DNA of 64,000 bases from an uncultured Roseibium sp. (GCF_963669205.1 NZ_OY769915.1:3198001-3262000); one strand, 5' to 3'; shown: positions 1 through 9,421, numbered from the stretch's first letter. The notes: generated by a model from the letters alone, not told the origin. Numbers and translations: made by a program.

Positions 1-751
1 TGGCTTCAAGCAGGAACTTGATTCCCTGTTTTTCCATCTGCTTCTTGGCAAGCGCGGAAATCTCGGGATCCTCGACCGGCATGATGGTCGGCATCATCTC
101 GATGACCGTCACATCTGCGCCCATGGTCTTGTAGAACGACGCAAACTCGATACCGATCGCACCCGATCCCATCACGATCAGGGATTTCGGCATTGTCGGG
201 GGCACCATGGCCTCGAAATAGGTCCAGATGTCCTTGCCGTCCGGCTCAATGCCCGGAATGACACGCGGACGCGCACCGGTCGCCACGATGATGTGCTTGG
301 CCTTGTAGAGGCCCTCGCCCTTCGTGCCTTTCGGTGCGGGGTGCTGGGGTTCCATCGCTTTCTTGGAGGTCTTCGAAACGGTGACCTCTCCGGCCTTGGT
401 CACCTTGCCCTCGCCCCAGATGATGTCGACCTTGTTCTTCTTCATCAGGAAGCCGACGCCGCCGGCAAGCTGCCCGGATACGCCGCGCGACCGGCTGACA
501 ACGGCCGCCGGATCGAACGAGATCTTCTCGGCGGACAGGCCGTAGTTCTTGGCATGCTGCATGTAATGGTAGATTTCGGCGGACCGCAAAAGCGCCTTGG
601 TCGGAATACAGCCCCAGTTGAGGCAGATGCCTCCCATGTGCTCGCGTTCGACGATCGCGGTCTTGAAACCGAGCTGCGCGGCACGGATTGCGGTCACATA
701 ACCACCCGGCCCGGAGCCGATGATGATCACATCGTAGTTGGTATCAGCCAT
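1..751 (-). CDS. lpdA: Dihydrolipoamide dehydrogenase (E3), 3' end cut by window edge
   Basis: FAD-dependent E3 subunit that reoxidises dihydrolipoyl groups of the pyruvate dehydrogenase complex with NAD+. The first 250 codons are present; the gene runs off the left edge, so the dimerisation domain is not seen. Visible are the N-terminal dinucleotide-binding motif (IIGSGPGGYVTAIRAAQLG, near residues 8-26) and the redox-active disulfide motif GGICLNWGCIPTKAL. A second nucleotide-binding stretch (VMGSGAIGIEFASFY) belongs to the NAD domain. The ATG at 749-751 is preceded by a purine-rich GGGGAAG. It lies 73 bases downstream of pdhC on the same strand, so it is the last visible gene of the pdh cluster. 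The identification is firm; only the C terminus is missing. Confidence 0.95.
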   Translation of the reverse strand, partial: MADTNYDVIIIGSGPGGYVTAIRAAQLGFKTAIVEREHMGGICLNWGCIPTKALLRSAEIYHYMQHAKNYGLSAEKISFDPAAVVSRSRGVSGQLAGGVGFLMKKNKVDIIWGEGKVTKAGEVTVSKTSKKAMEPQHPAPKGTKGEGLYKAKHIIVATGARPRVIPGIEPDGKDIWTYFEAMVPPTMPKSLIVMGSGAIGIEFASFYKTMGADVTVIEMMPTIMPVEDPEISALAKKQMEKQGIKFLLEA

Positions 752-824
752 GGTGTTCTTCCCCGGCGAAAGAAATCATCGTTCAGATACGGCGCGGCAT
801 CATCACCGCGCCGCAGAGCATGCG

Positions 825-2150
825 TCAGACCAGCATGCTCATCGGGTTTTCGATGTAGCCCTTGAAGGCGCCCAGCAACTGCGCACCAAGTGCGCCGTCG
901 ACGCAGCGGTGGTCCGTGGAGAGCGTCACCGTCATGACCGTGGCGATCGCCACCGCATCGTTTTTGACAACGGCGCGCTTCTCGCCGGCTCCGACGGCGA
1001 GGATGGTCGCGTGCGGCGGGTTCACGACCGCCGAGAAGTCCTTCACGCCCATCATGCCCATGTTGGAAACCGCCGTGGTGCCACCCTGGTACTCTTCGGG
1101 CTTGAGCTTGCGCTCTTTCGCCCGCTTGCCCAGATCCTTCATCTCGTTGGAGATGACGGACAGCGGCTTTTCTTCCGCCCGCCGGATAATCGGTGTGATC
1201 AGTCCGCCGGGGATCGAAACGGCAACGCCGACATCCGCATGCTTGTGCATGACCATGTTCTCGTCGGTCCACGAAACATTCGCGTCCGGAACATCGCGCA
1301 ACGCCAGTGCCAGGGCCTTGATGGTCATGTCATTCACCGACAGCTTGTAGGCAGGTTTGCCGTCCTTGTCGGTTGCAGCAGCGCCATTGAGCTGAGCCCG
1401 GAGCGCCAGAAGCGCGTCGAGTTCACAGTCGACCGACACATAGAAATGCGGGATCGTCTGCTTGGACTCGGTCAGGCGTTTCGCGATCGTCTTGCGCATG
1501 CCGTCATGCGGCACGAGTTCGTAGGAATCCTCGTCGAACAGTTTGAGAACCTGATCCGCGGAAGGCCCTGTTGCAGGTGCTGGCGCAGCTGCTGCCGCCT
1601 TCGGCGCTTCGGCCGCCGGGGCAGCCTTTCCGGTTCCCGCGGCGACGGCTGCCTCGATGTCCCGCTTGACGATCCGGCCGTGCGGACCGGTGCCTGTGAG
1701 CGCTGAAAGATCAAGGCTGTTCAGCTTGGCAAGACGCCGTGCCAGAGGCGAGGCAAAAATGCGCGAACCGTCATTGGCGACAGGCGCCGGGCCCGCAGGT
1801 GCGGGCGCTGCCGATGAAGGTGCTGCTTCGGCAGTCGTTTCAGCCGGTGCAGCTGCGGCAACAGGCGCCGGGCTGGCAGAGGCCGTGTCGATGGATCCGG
1901 CATCCTCGCCGTCCTCCAGAAGCACGGCGATCAATTCGTTGACCTTGACCCCGGCGGTGCCTTCGGGAACCACGATCTTGCCGACCGTGCCCTCGTCCAC
2001 CGCCTCGACTTCCATCGTGGCCTTGTCGGTCTCGATCTCCGCGATGACATCGCCGGCGGAAACCTGATCGCCTTCCTTGACCAGCCATTTGGCCAAGTTG
2101 CCCTCTTCCATGGTCGGAGAAAGGGCCGGCATGGTGATATTGATTGGCAT
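825..2150 (-). CDS. pdhC: Dihydrolipoamide acetyltransferase (E2) of pyruvate dehydrogenase
   Basis: E2 core of the pyruvate dehydrogenase complex, transferring acetyl groups from lipoyl-lysine to CoA in the cytoplasm. The 441 residues start with one lipoyl domain (about 1-80), with the lipoylated lysine at K43 in ETDKATMEVEA. An Ala/Pro-rich linker follows, then a peripheral-subunit-binding domain (about 130-170, ASPLARRLAKLNSLDLSALT) and a second Ala-rich linker. The C-terminal acyltransferase domain carries the catalytic motif DHRCVDG, with His414 and Asp418. A single lipoyl domain is usual for alphaproteobacterial E2. It follows pdhB with a 16-base gap and precedes lpdA, so the four genes probably form one transcript. 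Confidence 0.96.
   Translation of the reverse strand: MPINITMPALSPTMEEGNLAKWLVKEGDQVSAGDVIAEIETDKATMEVEAVDEGTVGKIVVPEGTAGVKVNELIAVLLEDGEDAGSIDTASASPAPVAAAAPAETTAEAAPSSAAPAPAGPAPVANDGSRIFASPLARRLAKLNSLDLSALTGTGPHGRIVKRDIEAAVAAGTGKAAPAAEAPKAAAAAPAPATGPSADQVLKLFDEDSYELVPHDGMRKTIAKRLTESKQTIPHFYVSVDCELDALLALRAQLNGAAATDKDGKPAYKLSVNDMTIKALALALRDVPDANVSWTDENMVMHKHADVGVAVSIPGGLITPIIRRAEEKPLSVISNEMKDLGKRAKERKLKPEEYQGGTTAVSNMGMMGVKDFSAVVNPPHATILAVGAGEKRAVVKNDAVAIATVMTVTLSTDHRCVDGALGAQLLGAFKGYIENPMSMLV
1920..2150 (-). repeat. Lipoyl-domain coding repeat, pdhC copy
   Basis: The first 75 or so codons of pdhC closely resemble the first codons of pdhB (3316-3546) at DNA level, for example around ACTTCCATCGTGGCCTTGTC in both. 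This reflects an old lipoyl-module duplication and could support recombination between the genes. Confidence 0.75.
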
Positions 2151-2166
2151 GTCCGTCTCCCTCGCC

Positions 2167-3546
2167 TCAGGCTGTGTACGTCACGGCCTTGACCGCTTCG
2201 ATGACTTCCGGAACACCCGGCAATGCAAGCTTTTCAAGATTTGCCGCATATGGCATCGGAACGTCCTTGCCGGTCACGCGCAGGATCGGCGCATCCAGAT
2301 AGTCGAACGCCTGTTCCTGTACCTGATAGGCGATCTCCGAAGAGACCGAGCACATCGGGAACGCTTCCTCGATCGTTACGATCCGGCCCGTTTTCCGGAC
2401 GGAAGCAAGCACCGTTTCGATATCGAGCGGACGGATCGTGCGCAAGTTGATGACTTCCGCAGAAATGCCCATTCCGGCGAGTTCGTCGGCGGCCTGCAAC
2501 GTGTAGGTCATGCCGATGCCCCAAGAGACGAGCGTCACGTCCGTGCCACCGCGTTCAACCTTCGCCTTGCCGATCGGCAGAACGAAATCATCCATGTCCG
2601 GGATCTCGAACGAATGTCCGTAAAGGATCTCGTTCTCCAGGAAAATGACCGGGTTCGGATCGCGGATGGCCGCTTTCAGGAGGCCTTTCGCGTCAGCCGC
2701 AGAATACGGCTGGATCACCTTGAGGCCCGGCACATGCGCATACCAGGACGCATAGTCCTGCGAGTGCTGCGCACCGACGCGGGCCGCCGCGCCGTTCGGA
2801 CCGCGGAAGACGATCGGAGCACCCATCTGTCCACCGGACATGTAGAGCGTCTTGGCCGCCGAGTTGATGATCTGATCGATCGCCTGCATGGCGAAGTTGA
2901 ATGTCATGAACTCGACGATCGGCTTCAGTCCCGCCATCGCGGCACCGACACCGAGACCGGTGAAACCGTGCTCGGTGATTGGTGTGTCGATCACGCGCTT
3001 TGCGCTGAATTCATCCAGCAGGCCCTGGGTGATCTTGTAGGCACCCTGGTATTCGGCAACTTCCTCGCCCATGACGAAGACATCGGCGTCGCGGCGCATC
3101 TCTTCGGCCATCGCGTCGCGCAGTGCTTCGCGCACCGTCGAACTCTTCATGGCAGTTCCCGCCGGGATTTCGGGATCTTCGGCCGGCTCGGAGACGACCG
3201 GGGCGGCAGGTGCAGCCGGCGCGCTCGGCGCTTCGGCGGCAGCTGGGGCCGGCGTTGCGGCAGCCGGCGCTGCGGCTGCCGTATCTATCGCACTTGCATC
3301 TTCCCCTTCACCGAGAAGAACGGCGATTTTCTCGTTCACCTTGACGTTGTCGGTGCCTTCCGGAACCAGGATCTTGCCAAGCGTTCCCTCGTCGACCGCC
3401 TCGACTTCCATCGTGGCCTTGTCGGTTTCGATCTCGGCGATCACGTCGCCTGCGGTAACGGCATCGCCTTCGGCCTTGAGCCACTTGGCGAGCTTGCCCT
3501 CTTCCATTGTCGGCGAGAGCGCCGGCATCAAAATATCAATCGGCAT
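2167..3546 (-). CDS. pdhB: Pyruvate dehydrogenase E1 beta subunit with N-terminal lipoyl domain
   Basis: Beta subunit of the thiamine-diphosphate-dependent E1 component, which decarboxylates pyruvate. At 459 residues it is longer than a plain E1 beta. Residues 1-80 form a lipoyl domain with lysine K43 in ETDKATMEVEA, nearly the same as the E2 lipoyl domain next door. An Ala/Pro-rich hinge (about 85-128) leads into the E1-beta transketolase-like domain. That domain includes HSQDYASWYAHVPGLKV and a C-terminal transketolase part around SWGIGMTYTLQAADEL. Lipoyl-bearing E1 beta is known from alphaproteobacteria. It sits 14 bases after pdhA and 16 bases before pdhC. Confidence 0.96.
   Translation of the reverse strand: MPIDILMPALSPTMEEGKLAKWLKAEGDAVTAGDVIAEIETDKATMEVEAVDEGTLGKILVPEGTDNVKVNEKIAVLLGEGEDASAIDTAAAAPAAATPAPAAAEAPSAPAAPAAPVVSEPAEDPEIPAGTAMKSSTVREALRDAMAEEMRRDADVFVMGEEVAEYQGAYKITQGLLDEFSAKRVIDTPITEHGFTGLGVGAAMAGLKPIVEFMTFNFAMQAIDQIINSAAKTLYMSGGQMGAPIVFRGPNGAAARVGAQHSQDYASWYAHVPGLKVIQPYSAADAKGLLKAAIRDPNPVIFLENEILYGHSFEIPDMDDFVLPIGKAKVERGGTDVTLVSWGIGMTYTLQAADELAGMGISAEVINLRTIRPLDIETVLASVRKTGRIVTIEEAFPMCSVSSEIAYQVQEQAFDYLDAPILRVTGKDVPMPYAANLEKLALPGVPEVIEAVKAVTYTA
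3316..3546 (-). repeat. Lipoyl-domain coding repeat, pdhB copy
   Basis: Partner of the repeat at 1920-2150; both encode the lipoyl domain with the motif ETDKATMEVEAVDEGT. Confidence 0.75.
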
Positions 3547-3560
3547 ATTGTCCCCCGGCC

Positions 3561-4610
3561 TTAAAGCAGAATGTCCGTGTAGAGTTCAGACGCATCCGGC
3601 TCCGGATCGTTCTGTGCGAATTCGGCGGCTTCGGCGACCCGTGCGCGGATGTCCTTGTCGATGGCCTTGAGATCGTCTTCCGACGCCCAGCCCTTCTCGA
3701 TCAGACGCGCCCGGACCTGTTCGATCGGGTCGTGCTCCGTCCGCATCTTCTGGACTTCGTCCTTCGAGCGGTATTTCGCCGGATCCGACATCGAGTGGCC
3801 GCGATACCGGTAGGTGATCATTTCCAGGATGTAGGGCCCCTTGCCATCGCGGCACCAGGCAAGTGCCTTGTCGGAGGCCGCCTTGACCGCGCGCACATCC
3901 ATGCCGTCGACCTGCTCGCCCGGAATCCCGAAGGACGCACCGCGCTGGGACAGGTCCGTGGTCGCAGACGCGCGCGAGACACTCGTACCCATGCCGTACT
4001 TGTTATTCTCGATCACGTAGACGACCGGAAGCTTCCACAGTTCGGCCATGTTGAAACTTTCATAGACCTGGCCCTGGTTGGAGGCGCCATCGCCGAAGAA
4101 CGCCATGGAGACATTGCCGTTCTCGCGATACTTATTCGCGAATCCGAGACCGGTGCCAAGCGACACCTGTGCGCCCACGATGCCGTGCCCGCCGTAGAAA
4201 TGCTTTTCCTTGGAGAACATGTGCATGGAGCCGCCCTTGCCCTTGGACAGGCCGCCGCGGCGTCCGGTGAGTTCGGCCATGACCGCACCCGGATCGAGAT
4301 CCATTGCCAGCATGTGGCCGTGGTCGCGATAGCCGGTGATCATCTGATCACCGTCCTTCTTGGCCATCTGCATACCGACGACGACAGCTTCCTGTCCGAT
4401 ATACAAATGACAAAAACCGCCGATGAGGCCCATGCCGTACAATTGTCCGGCTTTTTCCTCGAATCGGCGGATCAGAAGCATTTCACGGTAAGCGTGGAGT
4501 TCATCGTCCTTGTCGAACTCGGCGATCGCAGGCTTCGCTTTCTTGGCGGTGCTGCGGGTCCGGCTGGCGCTCTTGGAGCGAGCGGAAGTGGTCTTTGATG
4601 CTGTGGCCAT
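3561..4610 (-). CDS. pdhA: Pyruvate dehydrogenase E1 alpha subunit
   Basis: Alpha subunit of the E1 component; with PdhB it forms the ThDP-containing heterotetramer that feeds acetyl groups to E2. The protein has 349 residues. The first 28 are a Lys/Ser/Ala/Thr-rich tail that may be disordered. The ThDP/Mg binding motif is clear: GDGASNQGQVYESFNMA followed by VYVIENN. The region YRGHSMSDPAKYR near residue 285 matches the phosphorylation-loop region of E1 alpha. The ATG at 4608-4610 has AGAGGG just upstream. It is the first gene of the pdh cluster; the AT-rich 174-base gap upstream probably carries its promoter. Confidence 0.96.
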   Translation of the reverse strand: MATASKTTSARSKSASRTRSTAKKAKPAIAEFDKDDELHAYREMLLIRRFEEKAGQLYGMGLIGGFCHLYIGQEAVVVGMQMAKKDGDQMITGYRDHGHMLAMDLDPGAVMAELTGRRGGLSKGKGGSMHMFSKEKHFYGGHGIVGAQVSLGTGLGFANKYRENGNVSMAFFGDGASNQGQVYESFNMAELWKLPVVYVIENNKYGMGTSVSRASATTDLSQRGASFGIPGEQVDGMDVRAVKAASDKALAWCRDGKGPYILEMITYRYRGHSMSDPAKYRSKDEVQKMRTEHDPIEQVRARLIEKGWASEDDLKAIDKDIRARVAEAAEFAQNDPEPDASELYTDILL

Positions 4611-4651
4611 AACCCTCTTCTCGGCGTGACGTTTCCCCTAAGACAGGTAGC

Positions 4652-4670
4652 TGCAACTTATCCTGTTGCA
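4652..4670. promoter_or_regulatory. Inverted repeat in the pdhA upstream region
   Basis: A perfect inverted repeat TGCAAC-N7-GTTGCA lies 42-60 bases upstream of the pdhA start. On the minus strand a TTGACA-like hexamer (complement of 4673-4678) sits directly before it, so the repeat would overlap the -10 region. It could be an operator for a regulator of the pdh operon; no regulator is identified. Confidence 0.35.
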
Positions 4671-4766
4671 CATGTCAATCCAATCATATTTAACGGGACA
4701 TTTGAAGCGATTTAACCCACTGAAAAAGTGAAATAAATTTAATTTTAACTGAAGTTTTGTTAACAC

Positions 4767-4791
4767 GTAAAAATAAACTGAAAATCAGTTT
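4767..4791 (-). terminator. Probable Rho-independent terminator of ftsB
   Basis: A 7-bp stem (AAACTGA / TCAGTTT, 4775-4791) with a 3-base loop includes the ftsB stop codon. On the minus strand it is followed by TTTATTTTTA. The stem is AT-rich, so termination may be partial. It suggests that pdhA is not simply read through from ftsB. Confidence 0.5.
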
Positions 4792-5126
4792 ACTTCGTAG
4801 CGGCGGCCAGGACGCAGTACGACCAGTTCGTTCGCATGCACGAGATTGAGGTTCAGCCGTGCGCGCTCGTCGAGCATATCCGGATCGAGACTCTCCGGGC
4901 GAAGCAGACTGACCCGGGCAACCAGTTCCTGACGTTCGGCAATCAGTTCTTCCAGATCCGATTCCAGTTCCGAAACCTGGCTTTCAATCATCGCCCGCCC
5001 GACCATTCCAAGTTCGCCGCTCATGGCATGAAACCCGAAATAGCCAAGAGCCGCAATGGCAATTGCTGGCGTGATAAGACGGCGGAGGACGGATTGTTTA
5101 CGCTGACGTGTCGCTGCTCGGGGCAC
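4785..5126 (-). CDS. ftsB: FtsB/DivIC-like septum formation initiator protein
   Basis: Small bitopic cell-division protein of 113 residues. A basic N terminus (MPRAATRQRKQSVLRR) is followed by one membrane segment (about 16-35), then a coiled coil (about 48-80, SQVSELESDLEELIAERQEL) and a short C-terminal tail. This layout fits the septum formation initiator family, whose FtsB links FtsL and FtsQ in the divisome. The start codon appears to be GTG at 5124-5126. Position next to pdhA is typical for Hyphomicrobiales, where eno often lies between; eno is not here. The family call is good; the exact FtsB name rests on synteny and layout. Confidence 0.8.
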   Translation of the reverse strand: MPRAATRQRKQSVLRRLITPAIAIAALGYFGFHAMSGELGMVGRAMIESQVSELESDLEELIAERQELVARVSLLRPESLDPDMLDERARLNLNLVHANELVVLRPGRRYEVN

Positions 5127-5249
5127 TCTTGAGGACCTTGACGCTGTACTGATGGTCGCTTGGTGTCTCCACTATGCGAGGTTAGGTTTAATAGAGTCTT
5201 GAGATGTCTATTCAAATGCTTCCAAATTTCGGGAAGGCGGAGCGAGCCG

Positions 5250-5903
5250 ATGGACCAACATGAAACCGAGCGCGACACCATGGTACGGGAGCAGCTGGAA
5301 CGCCGCGGCCTTGAAAATCCGCGCGTCCTCGACGCGATGCGCTCAGTTCCAAGGCACCTTTTCGTGAAAAGCAACCTCCAGAAGCATGCCTACGCCGACA
5401 GGCCGCTGACCATCGGCTTCTACCAGACCATCTCCCAGCCCTATGTGGTCGCCCTCATGTGCGATCTGCTTGAATTGAAAGAAACGGACGAGGTTCTGGA
5501 AATCGGTACCGGCTCCGGTTATGCCGCGGCTGTGCTGTCGCGTCTGTGCGCGTGCGTGACAACTGTCGAGCGCATTCCCGAACTTGCAGAAAAGGCGCGT
5601 GAGACGCTGACACGCGCGGGCTGTTCGAACGTCACCGTCCATTGCGGGGATGGAACCCTTGGATTTCCTCGGGATGCGCCGTTCGATGCCATACTTGTTT
5701 CGGCGGCAGCACCGTCTGTTCCGGAAAGCTACAAGCAGCAACTGGGCATCGGCGGACGGCTTGTGATCCCGGCCGGCCGATCCAGATCGTCCCAGTCGCT
5801 CTACCGGGTCCGCAAGAAATCCGGCACCGAGTTCTCCATGGAGGATCTCGGCGGCGTCGCTTTTGTCCCCTTGATAGGCGAGAAGGGGTGGAAAGACACC
5901 TGA
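5250..5903 (+). CDS. pcm: Protein-L-isoaspartate O-methyltransferase
   Basis: SAM-dependent methyltransferase that methylates L-isoaspartyl residues in aged proteins to start their repair. The product has 217 residues from the ATG at 5250, the usual family length; an upstream in-frame start would add about 30 residues with no family match. A GGAAGGCGGAG stretch lies upstream of this ATG. Features seen are the conserved N-terminal region MVREQLERRGLENPRVLDAM and YADRPLTIGFYQTISQPY. SAM motif I is VLEIGTGSGYAA. The gene is convergent with mfd, leaving 16 bases between the stops, and stands alone on the plus strand. Confidence 0.93.
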   Translation: MDQHETERDTMVREQLERRGLENPRVLDAMRSVPRHLFVKSNLQKHAYADRPLTIGFYQTISQPYVVALMCDLLELKETDEVLEIGTGSGYAAAVLSRLCACVTTVERIPELAEKARETLTRAGCSNVTVHCGDGTLGFPRDAPFDAILVSAAAPSVPESYKQQLGIGGRLVIPAGRSRSSQSLYRVRKKSGTEFSMEDLGGVAFVPLIGEKGWKDT

Positions 5904-5919
5904 AGGAAGATCCGAGCGC

Positions 5920-8900
5920 TCAGGCAGCAGCCAGCTTCGCCAGCTTCGTCAGGATCGTCGCGGTGCCCTTGAGACGTGAGTCGGTCTTTTCCCAGTCACG
6001 GGTCAGCACGACGCGCTGATCCGGGCGGATCTTGGCAAGAACGCCCTGCTCCGCGATGTAGGACACGAGCCCCGCGGGATTGGAAAACTCGCTGTTGCGG
6101 AAACCGATGACCATGCCCTTCGGCCCGGCGTCGACCTTCTCGACATTCGCCTTGCGGCACAGGCCCTTGATGTAGACGATCTTCAGGAGGTGCTGGACCT
6201 CTTCCGGCAGCGGTCCGAAACGGTCGATCAGTTCGGCACCGAAGGCGTCGATCTCCTCGGCCTCGACCACATCACCGAGCCGCCGGTAAAGCTGGAGCCG
6301 CAGTTGCAGGTCCGCAACGTAGTCCTCGGGGATGAGCACCGGGGTACCGATATTGATCTGGGGCGACCACTGTTCCTCGCCGAAATCCGCGCCGCCATCC
6401 TTGAGCTGCGCAACCGCTTCTTCCAGCATCTGCTGGTAGAGCTCGAATCCGACTTCCTTGATGTGTCCGGACTGCTCCTCGCCGAGCAGGTTCCCTGCCC
6501 CGCGGATATCCAGGTCGTGGCTGGCAAGCTGAAAGCCCGCGCCGAGGGTTTCCAGCGATTGCAGAACCTTCAGACGCCGTTCGGCTGTTGCCGTCAGCGT
6601 CTTGTTGGCCGGAACGGTGAACAGCGCGTAGGCCCGCGTTTTCGACCGGCCGACACGTCCGCGCAACTGGTAGAGCTGGGCGAGGCCGAACATGTCGGAC
6701 CGGTGAACGATCAGCGTGTTGGCGGTGGGAATGTCCAGCCCGGATTCGACGATGGTGGTGGACAGGAGAACATTGTACTTGCCCTCGTAGAACGCGTTCA
6801 TCACGTCCTCCAGTTCACCCGGTGGCATCTGCCCGTGGGCAACGGCAACCTTCAGTTCCGGCACCTGTTCTTCCAGAAAAGCCAGCCTCTCCGCGATGTC
6901 CGACAGTCGCGGACAGACGTAAAAACTCTGCCCGCCGCGGTAGTGTTCCCGCAGCAGCGCTTCGCGCACGACCAGCGGGTCAAAGGGTGAGACGAACGTG
7001 CGAACGGCCAGCCGGTCGACCGGCGGCGTTGCAATGAGGGAAAGCTCGCGCACGCCGGTCAGCGCCAGCTGCAGCGTGCGCGGGATCGGCGTCGCCGACA
7101 GGGTCATGACGTGAACGTCGGATTTCAGTTCCTTCAGGCGTTCCTTGTGCTTGACCCCGAAGTGCTGTTCCTCATCGATGATCAACAGCCCGAGGTCGCG
7201 GAACGTGATTGATTTCCCCAACAGCGCGTGGGTTCCGACGACGATGTCGACCGAACCGTCGGCGATGCCCTTCTTGGTCAGGGTCAACTGTTTTGCCGGG
7301 ACGAGCCTTGAGGCATGGCCGACATTGATCGGCAAACCGTGAAACCGTTCGGAAAAGGTCTTGTAGTGTTGCCGGGCCAGCAAGGTGGTCGGCACGACAA
7401 CTGCTACCTGGCGGCCCGACATGGCGGCAATGAAGGCTGCGCGCAGCGCGACTTCGGTTTTCCCGAAGCCGACATCACCGCAGATCAGGCGGTCCATCGG
7501 ACGCCCGGAGGAAAGATCGTCGAAAACCGCGTCGATCGCCGTCAGCTGGTCGTCGGTTTCTTCATACGGGAACCGGGTTGAAAACTCGTCGTAGACCCCC
7601 TCCGGCGTCTCCACCACGGGTGCGGTTTTCAGGGCGCGTGCGGCAGCGGTCTTGATGAGGCCGTCCGCGATCTCCAGGATGCGCTTCTTGAGCTTCGCCT
7701 TGCGCGCCTGCCAGGCACCGCCGCCCAGCTTGTCCAGCTGCGCTTCCTGGTCCTCGGACCCGTAGCGCGACAGCAGCTCGATATTCTCCACCGGCAGATA
7801 AAGCTTGTCGCCACCGGCATATTGCAGCTCGAGGCAATCATGCGGTGCGCCGACCGCCTCGATCGTTTTCAGCCCGATGAACCGGCCGATACCATGTTCG
7901 ACATGGACGACGAGATCGCCCTCGGAAAGCCCCGTTGCCTCGGTGATGACATTGGCGCCCTTGGACTTGCGCCGCGACTTGCGCACCAGCCGGTCGCCGA
8001 GAATGTCCTGCTCGCCGACAAAGGCGACATCTTTCAGTTCGAAACCCTGTTCGATCCCGAGCACACACAGCGCGGTGGTCTTGGCAGGGAGCCGGTCCGC
8101 GTCCTTGAGCGTGGCGACGTCCTGCACGGCACCAAGCCCGTGATCGCCCAGAATCTGTCCGAGCCGGTCCCGGGAACCGTCGGACCAGCATGCGATGACG
8201 GTCCGTTTGCCCGCGGCCTGAAGCTCGCGCACATGGGTTGTCAGGGCGTCGAATATGTTGACGTCGCCGGCGGTACGTTCGGCTGCGAAACTGCGGCCCT
8301 GTTTGCCGCCAAGTTCGATAACCGTTTTTCCCGTCCCTGGCGGAGGTGTGAACGGATCGAGTGTGGCGCTCGCCCGGTCGGCGATCGTGGCAGTCCACTC
8401 GCTTTCCGAAAAATAGAGTTTACCGGGTTCCACCGGCATGTAGGGCACCGTGCCGGAGCTTGCCCCCATCTCCTTTGCTTCCTGGCGCGCGGTGTAGTGT
8501 TCGCCGATCTGTTCGAGCCGTTCCCGGACCGCGTCGGCCGCGTTCGCATCCAGAACAAGCGGGGTATCGCCGATGTAGTCGAACAGCGTTTCGAGCCGTT
8601 CGTGAAACAGCGGCAGCCAGTGCTCCATGCCCGCATACCGGCGGCCGTCGCTGATCGACTGATAAAGAACGTCCTCGCGGCTGGCCGCGCCGAACATTGC
8701 CAGGTAGGACCGGCGGAACCGCGAGATCGCCTCTTCCGACAAGACGACTTCGCTCATCGGCACGAGGTCCAGGCGCTTCAGCTGTTTCGATGTCCGTTGG
8801 GTCTCGGCATTGAAGGAGCGGATCGATTCTAGCGTGTCGCCGAAAAAATCGAGCCTGACGGGCTCCTCCGAACCGGGGGCAAAGAGATCGATGATCCCCC

Positions 8901-9411
8901 CGCGTACGGCATATTCGCCGGTTTCGCGAACGGTCGGTGTGCGGGAGAAGCCGTTCATTTCCATCCAGTTGGAAATCGCGGACATGTCGACCTGGTTTCC
9001 CGGCGCCATCGAGATGGTCTGCTCCGCCATGAACCCGCGTTCCGGCATGAGCTGAACGGCAGCGTTCAACGTCGTCATCAGGACGGTTTTCCGGCCTTCG
9101 GGTATGCCTCGCGCCAGTTGCCCGAGCGCCAGCAGCCGCCGGGCACTGATTGCCGGATTGGGGGACACGCGGTCATAGGGCAGACAGTCCCAGGCGGGCA
9201 GCTGCAGGACATCGACATCAGGTTCGAAAAACGCCAGTGCTTCGCTGACCATCGCCATGCGGGTTGCGTCACGCGCCACGAAGACAAGGGCAAGACCATC
9301 TGTCTCGCTTTCGGCAAGCAGCCTTGCAAGCGCATAGCTTTCGGCGCCATCGGGCACACCGGCAAGCGTCACGTTTGCCCGGTCGTTCAGCAGGCTGTCA
9401 AACACGGCCAT
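5920..9411 (-). CDS. mfd: Transcription-repair coupling factor Mfd
   Basis: ATP-dependent translocase that removes RNA polymerase stalled at DNA lesions and recruits UvrA. With the start at 9411 it has 1163 residues, normal for Mfd. This ATG is preceded by AGGAAG at close range, just past the sdhE stop; the longer frame to 9453 would overlap sdhE. In order: N-terminal UvrB-like domains; the RNA polymerase interaction domain near 500 (GDLVVHVEHGIGRF); and RecG-like helicase lobes. The lobes carry Walker A GDVGFGKTEVA, Walker B IIDEEQHFGV and LSATPIPRTL. A C-terminal TRCF domain follows. It is translated directly after sdhE, with a gap of 10 bases. Confidence 0.96.
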   Translation of the reverse strand: MAVFDSLLNDRANVTLAGVPDGAESYALARLLAESETDGLALVFVARDATRMAMVSEALAFFEPDVDVLQLPAWDCLPYDRVSPNPAISARRLLALGQLARGIPEGRKTVLMTTLNAAVQLMPERGFMAEQTISMAPGNQVDMSAISNWMEMNGFSRTPTVRETGEYAVRGGIIDLFAPGSEEPVRLDFFGDTLESIRSFNAETQRTSKQLKRLDLVPMSEVVLSEEAISRFRRSYLAMFGAASREDVLYQSISDGRRYAGMEHWLPLFHERLETLFDYIGDTPLVLDANAADAVRERLEQIGEHYTARQEAKEMGASSGTVPYMPVEPGKLYFSESEWTATIADRASATLDPFTPPPGTGKTVIELGGKQGRSFAAERTAGDVNIFDALTTHVRELQAAGKRTVIACWSDGSRDRLGQILGDHGLGAVQDVATLKDADRLPAKTTALCVLGIEQGFELKDVAFVGEQDILGDRLVRKSRRKSKGANVITEATGLSEGDLVVHVEHGIGRFIGLKTIEAVGAPHDCLELQYAGGDKLYLPVENIELLSRYGSEDQEAQLDKLGGGAWQARKAKLKKRILEIADGLIKTAAARALKTAPVVETPEGVYDEFSTRFPYEETDDQLTAIDAVFDDLSSGRPMDRLICGDVGFGKTEVALRAAFIAAMSGRQVAVVVPTTLLARQHYKTFSERFHGLPINVGHASRLVPAKQLTLTKKGIADGSVDIVVGTHALLGKSITFRDLGLLIIDEEQHFGVKHKERLKELKSDVHVMTLSATPIPRTLQLALTGVRELSLIATPPVDRLAVRTFVSPFDPLVVREALLREHYRGGQSFYVCPRLSDIAERLAFLEEQVPELKVAVAHGQMPPGELEDVMNAFYEGKYNVLLSTTIVESGLDIPTANTLIVHRSDMFGLAQLYQLRGRVGRSKTRAYALFTVPANKTLTATAERRLKVLQSLETLGAGFQLASHDLDIRGAGNLLGEEQSGHIKEVGFELYQQMLEEAVAQLKDGGADFGEEQWSPQINIGTPVLIPEDYVADLQLRLQLYRRLGDVVEAEEIDAFGAELIDRFGPLPEEVQHLLKIVYIKGLCRKANVEKVDAGPKGMVIGFRNSEFSNPAGLVSYIAEQGVLAKIRPDQRVVLTRDWEKTDSRLKGTATILTKLAKLAAA

Positions 9412-9421
9412 TCTTCCTGTC

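Noticed and set aside
2077..3564. 495-codon open frame opposite pdhB
   Set aside because: Antisense to pdhB with no recognisable domain; typical shadow in GC-rich DNA.
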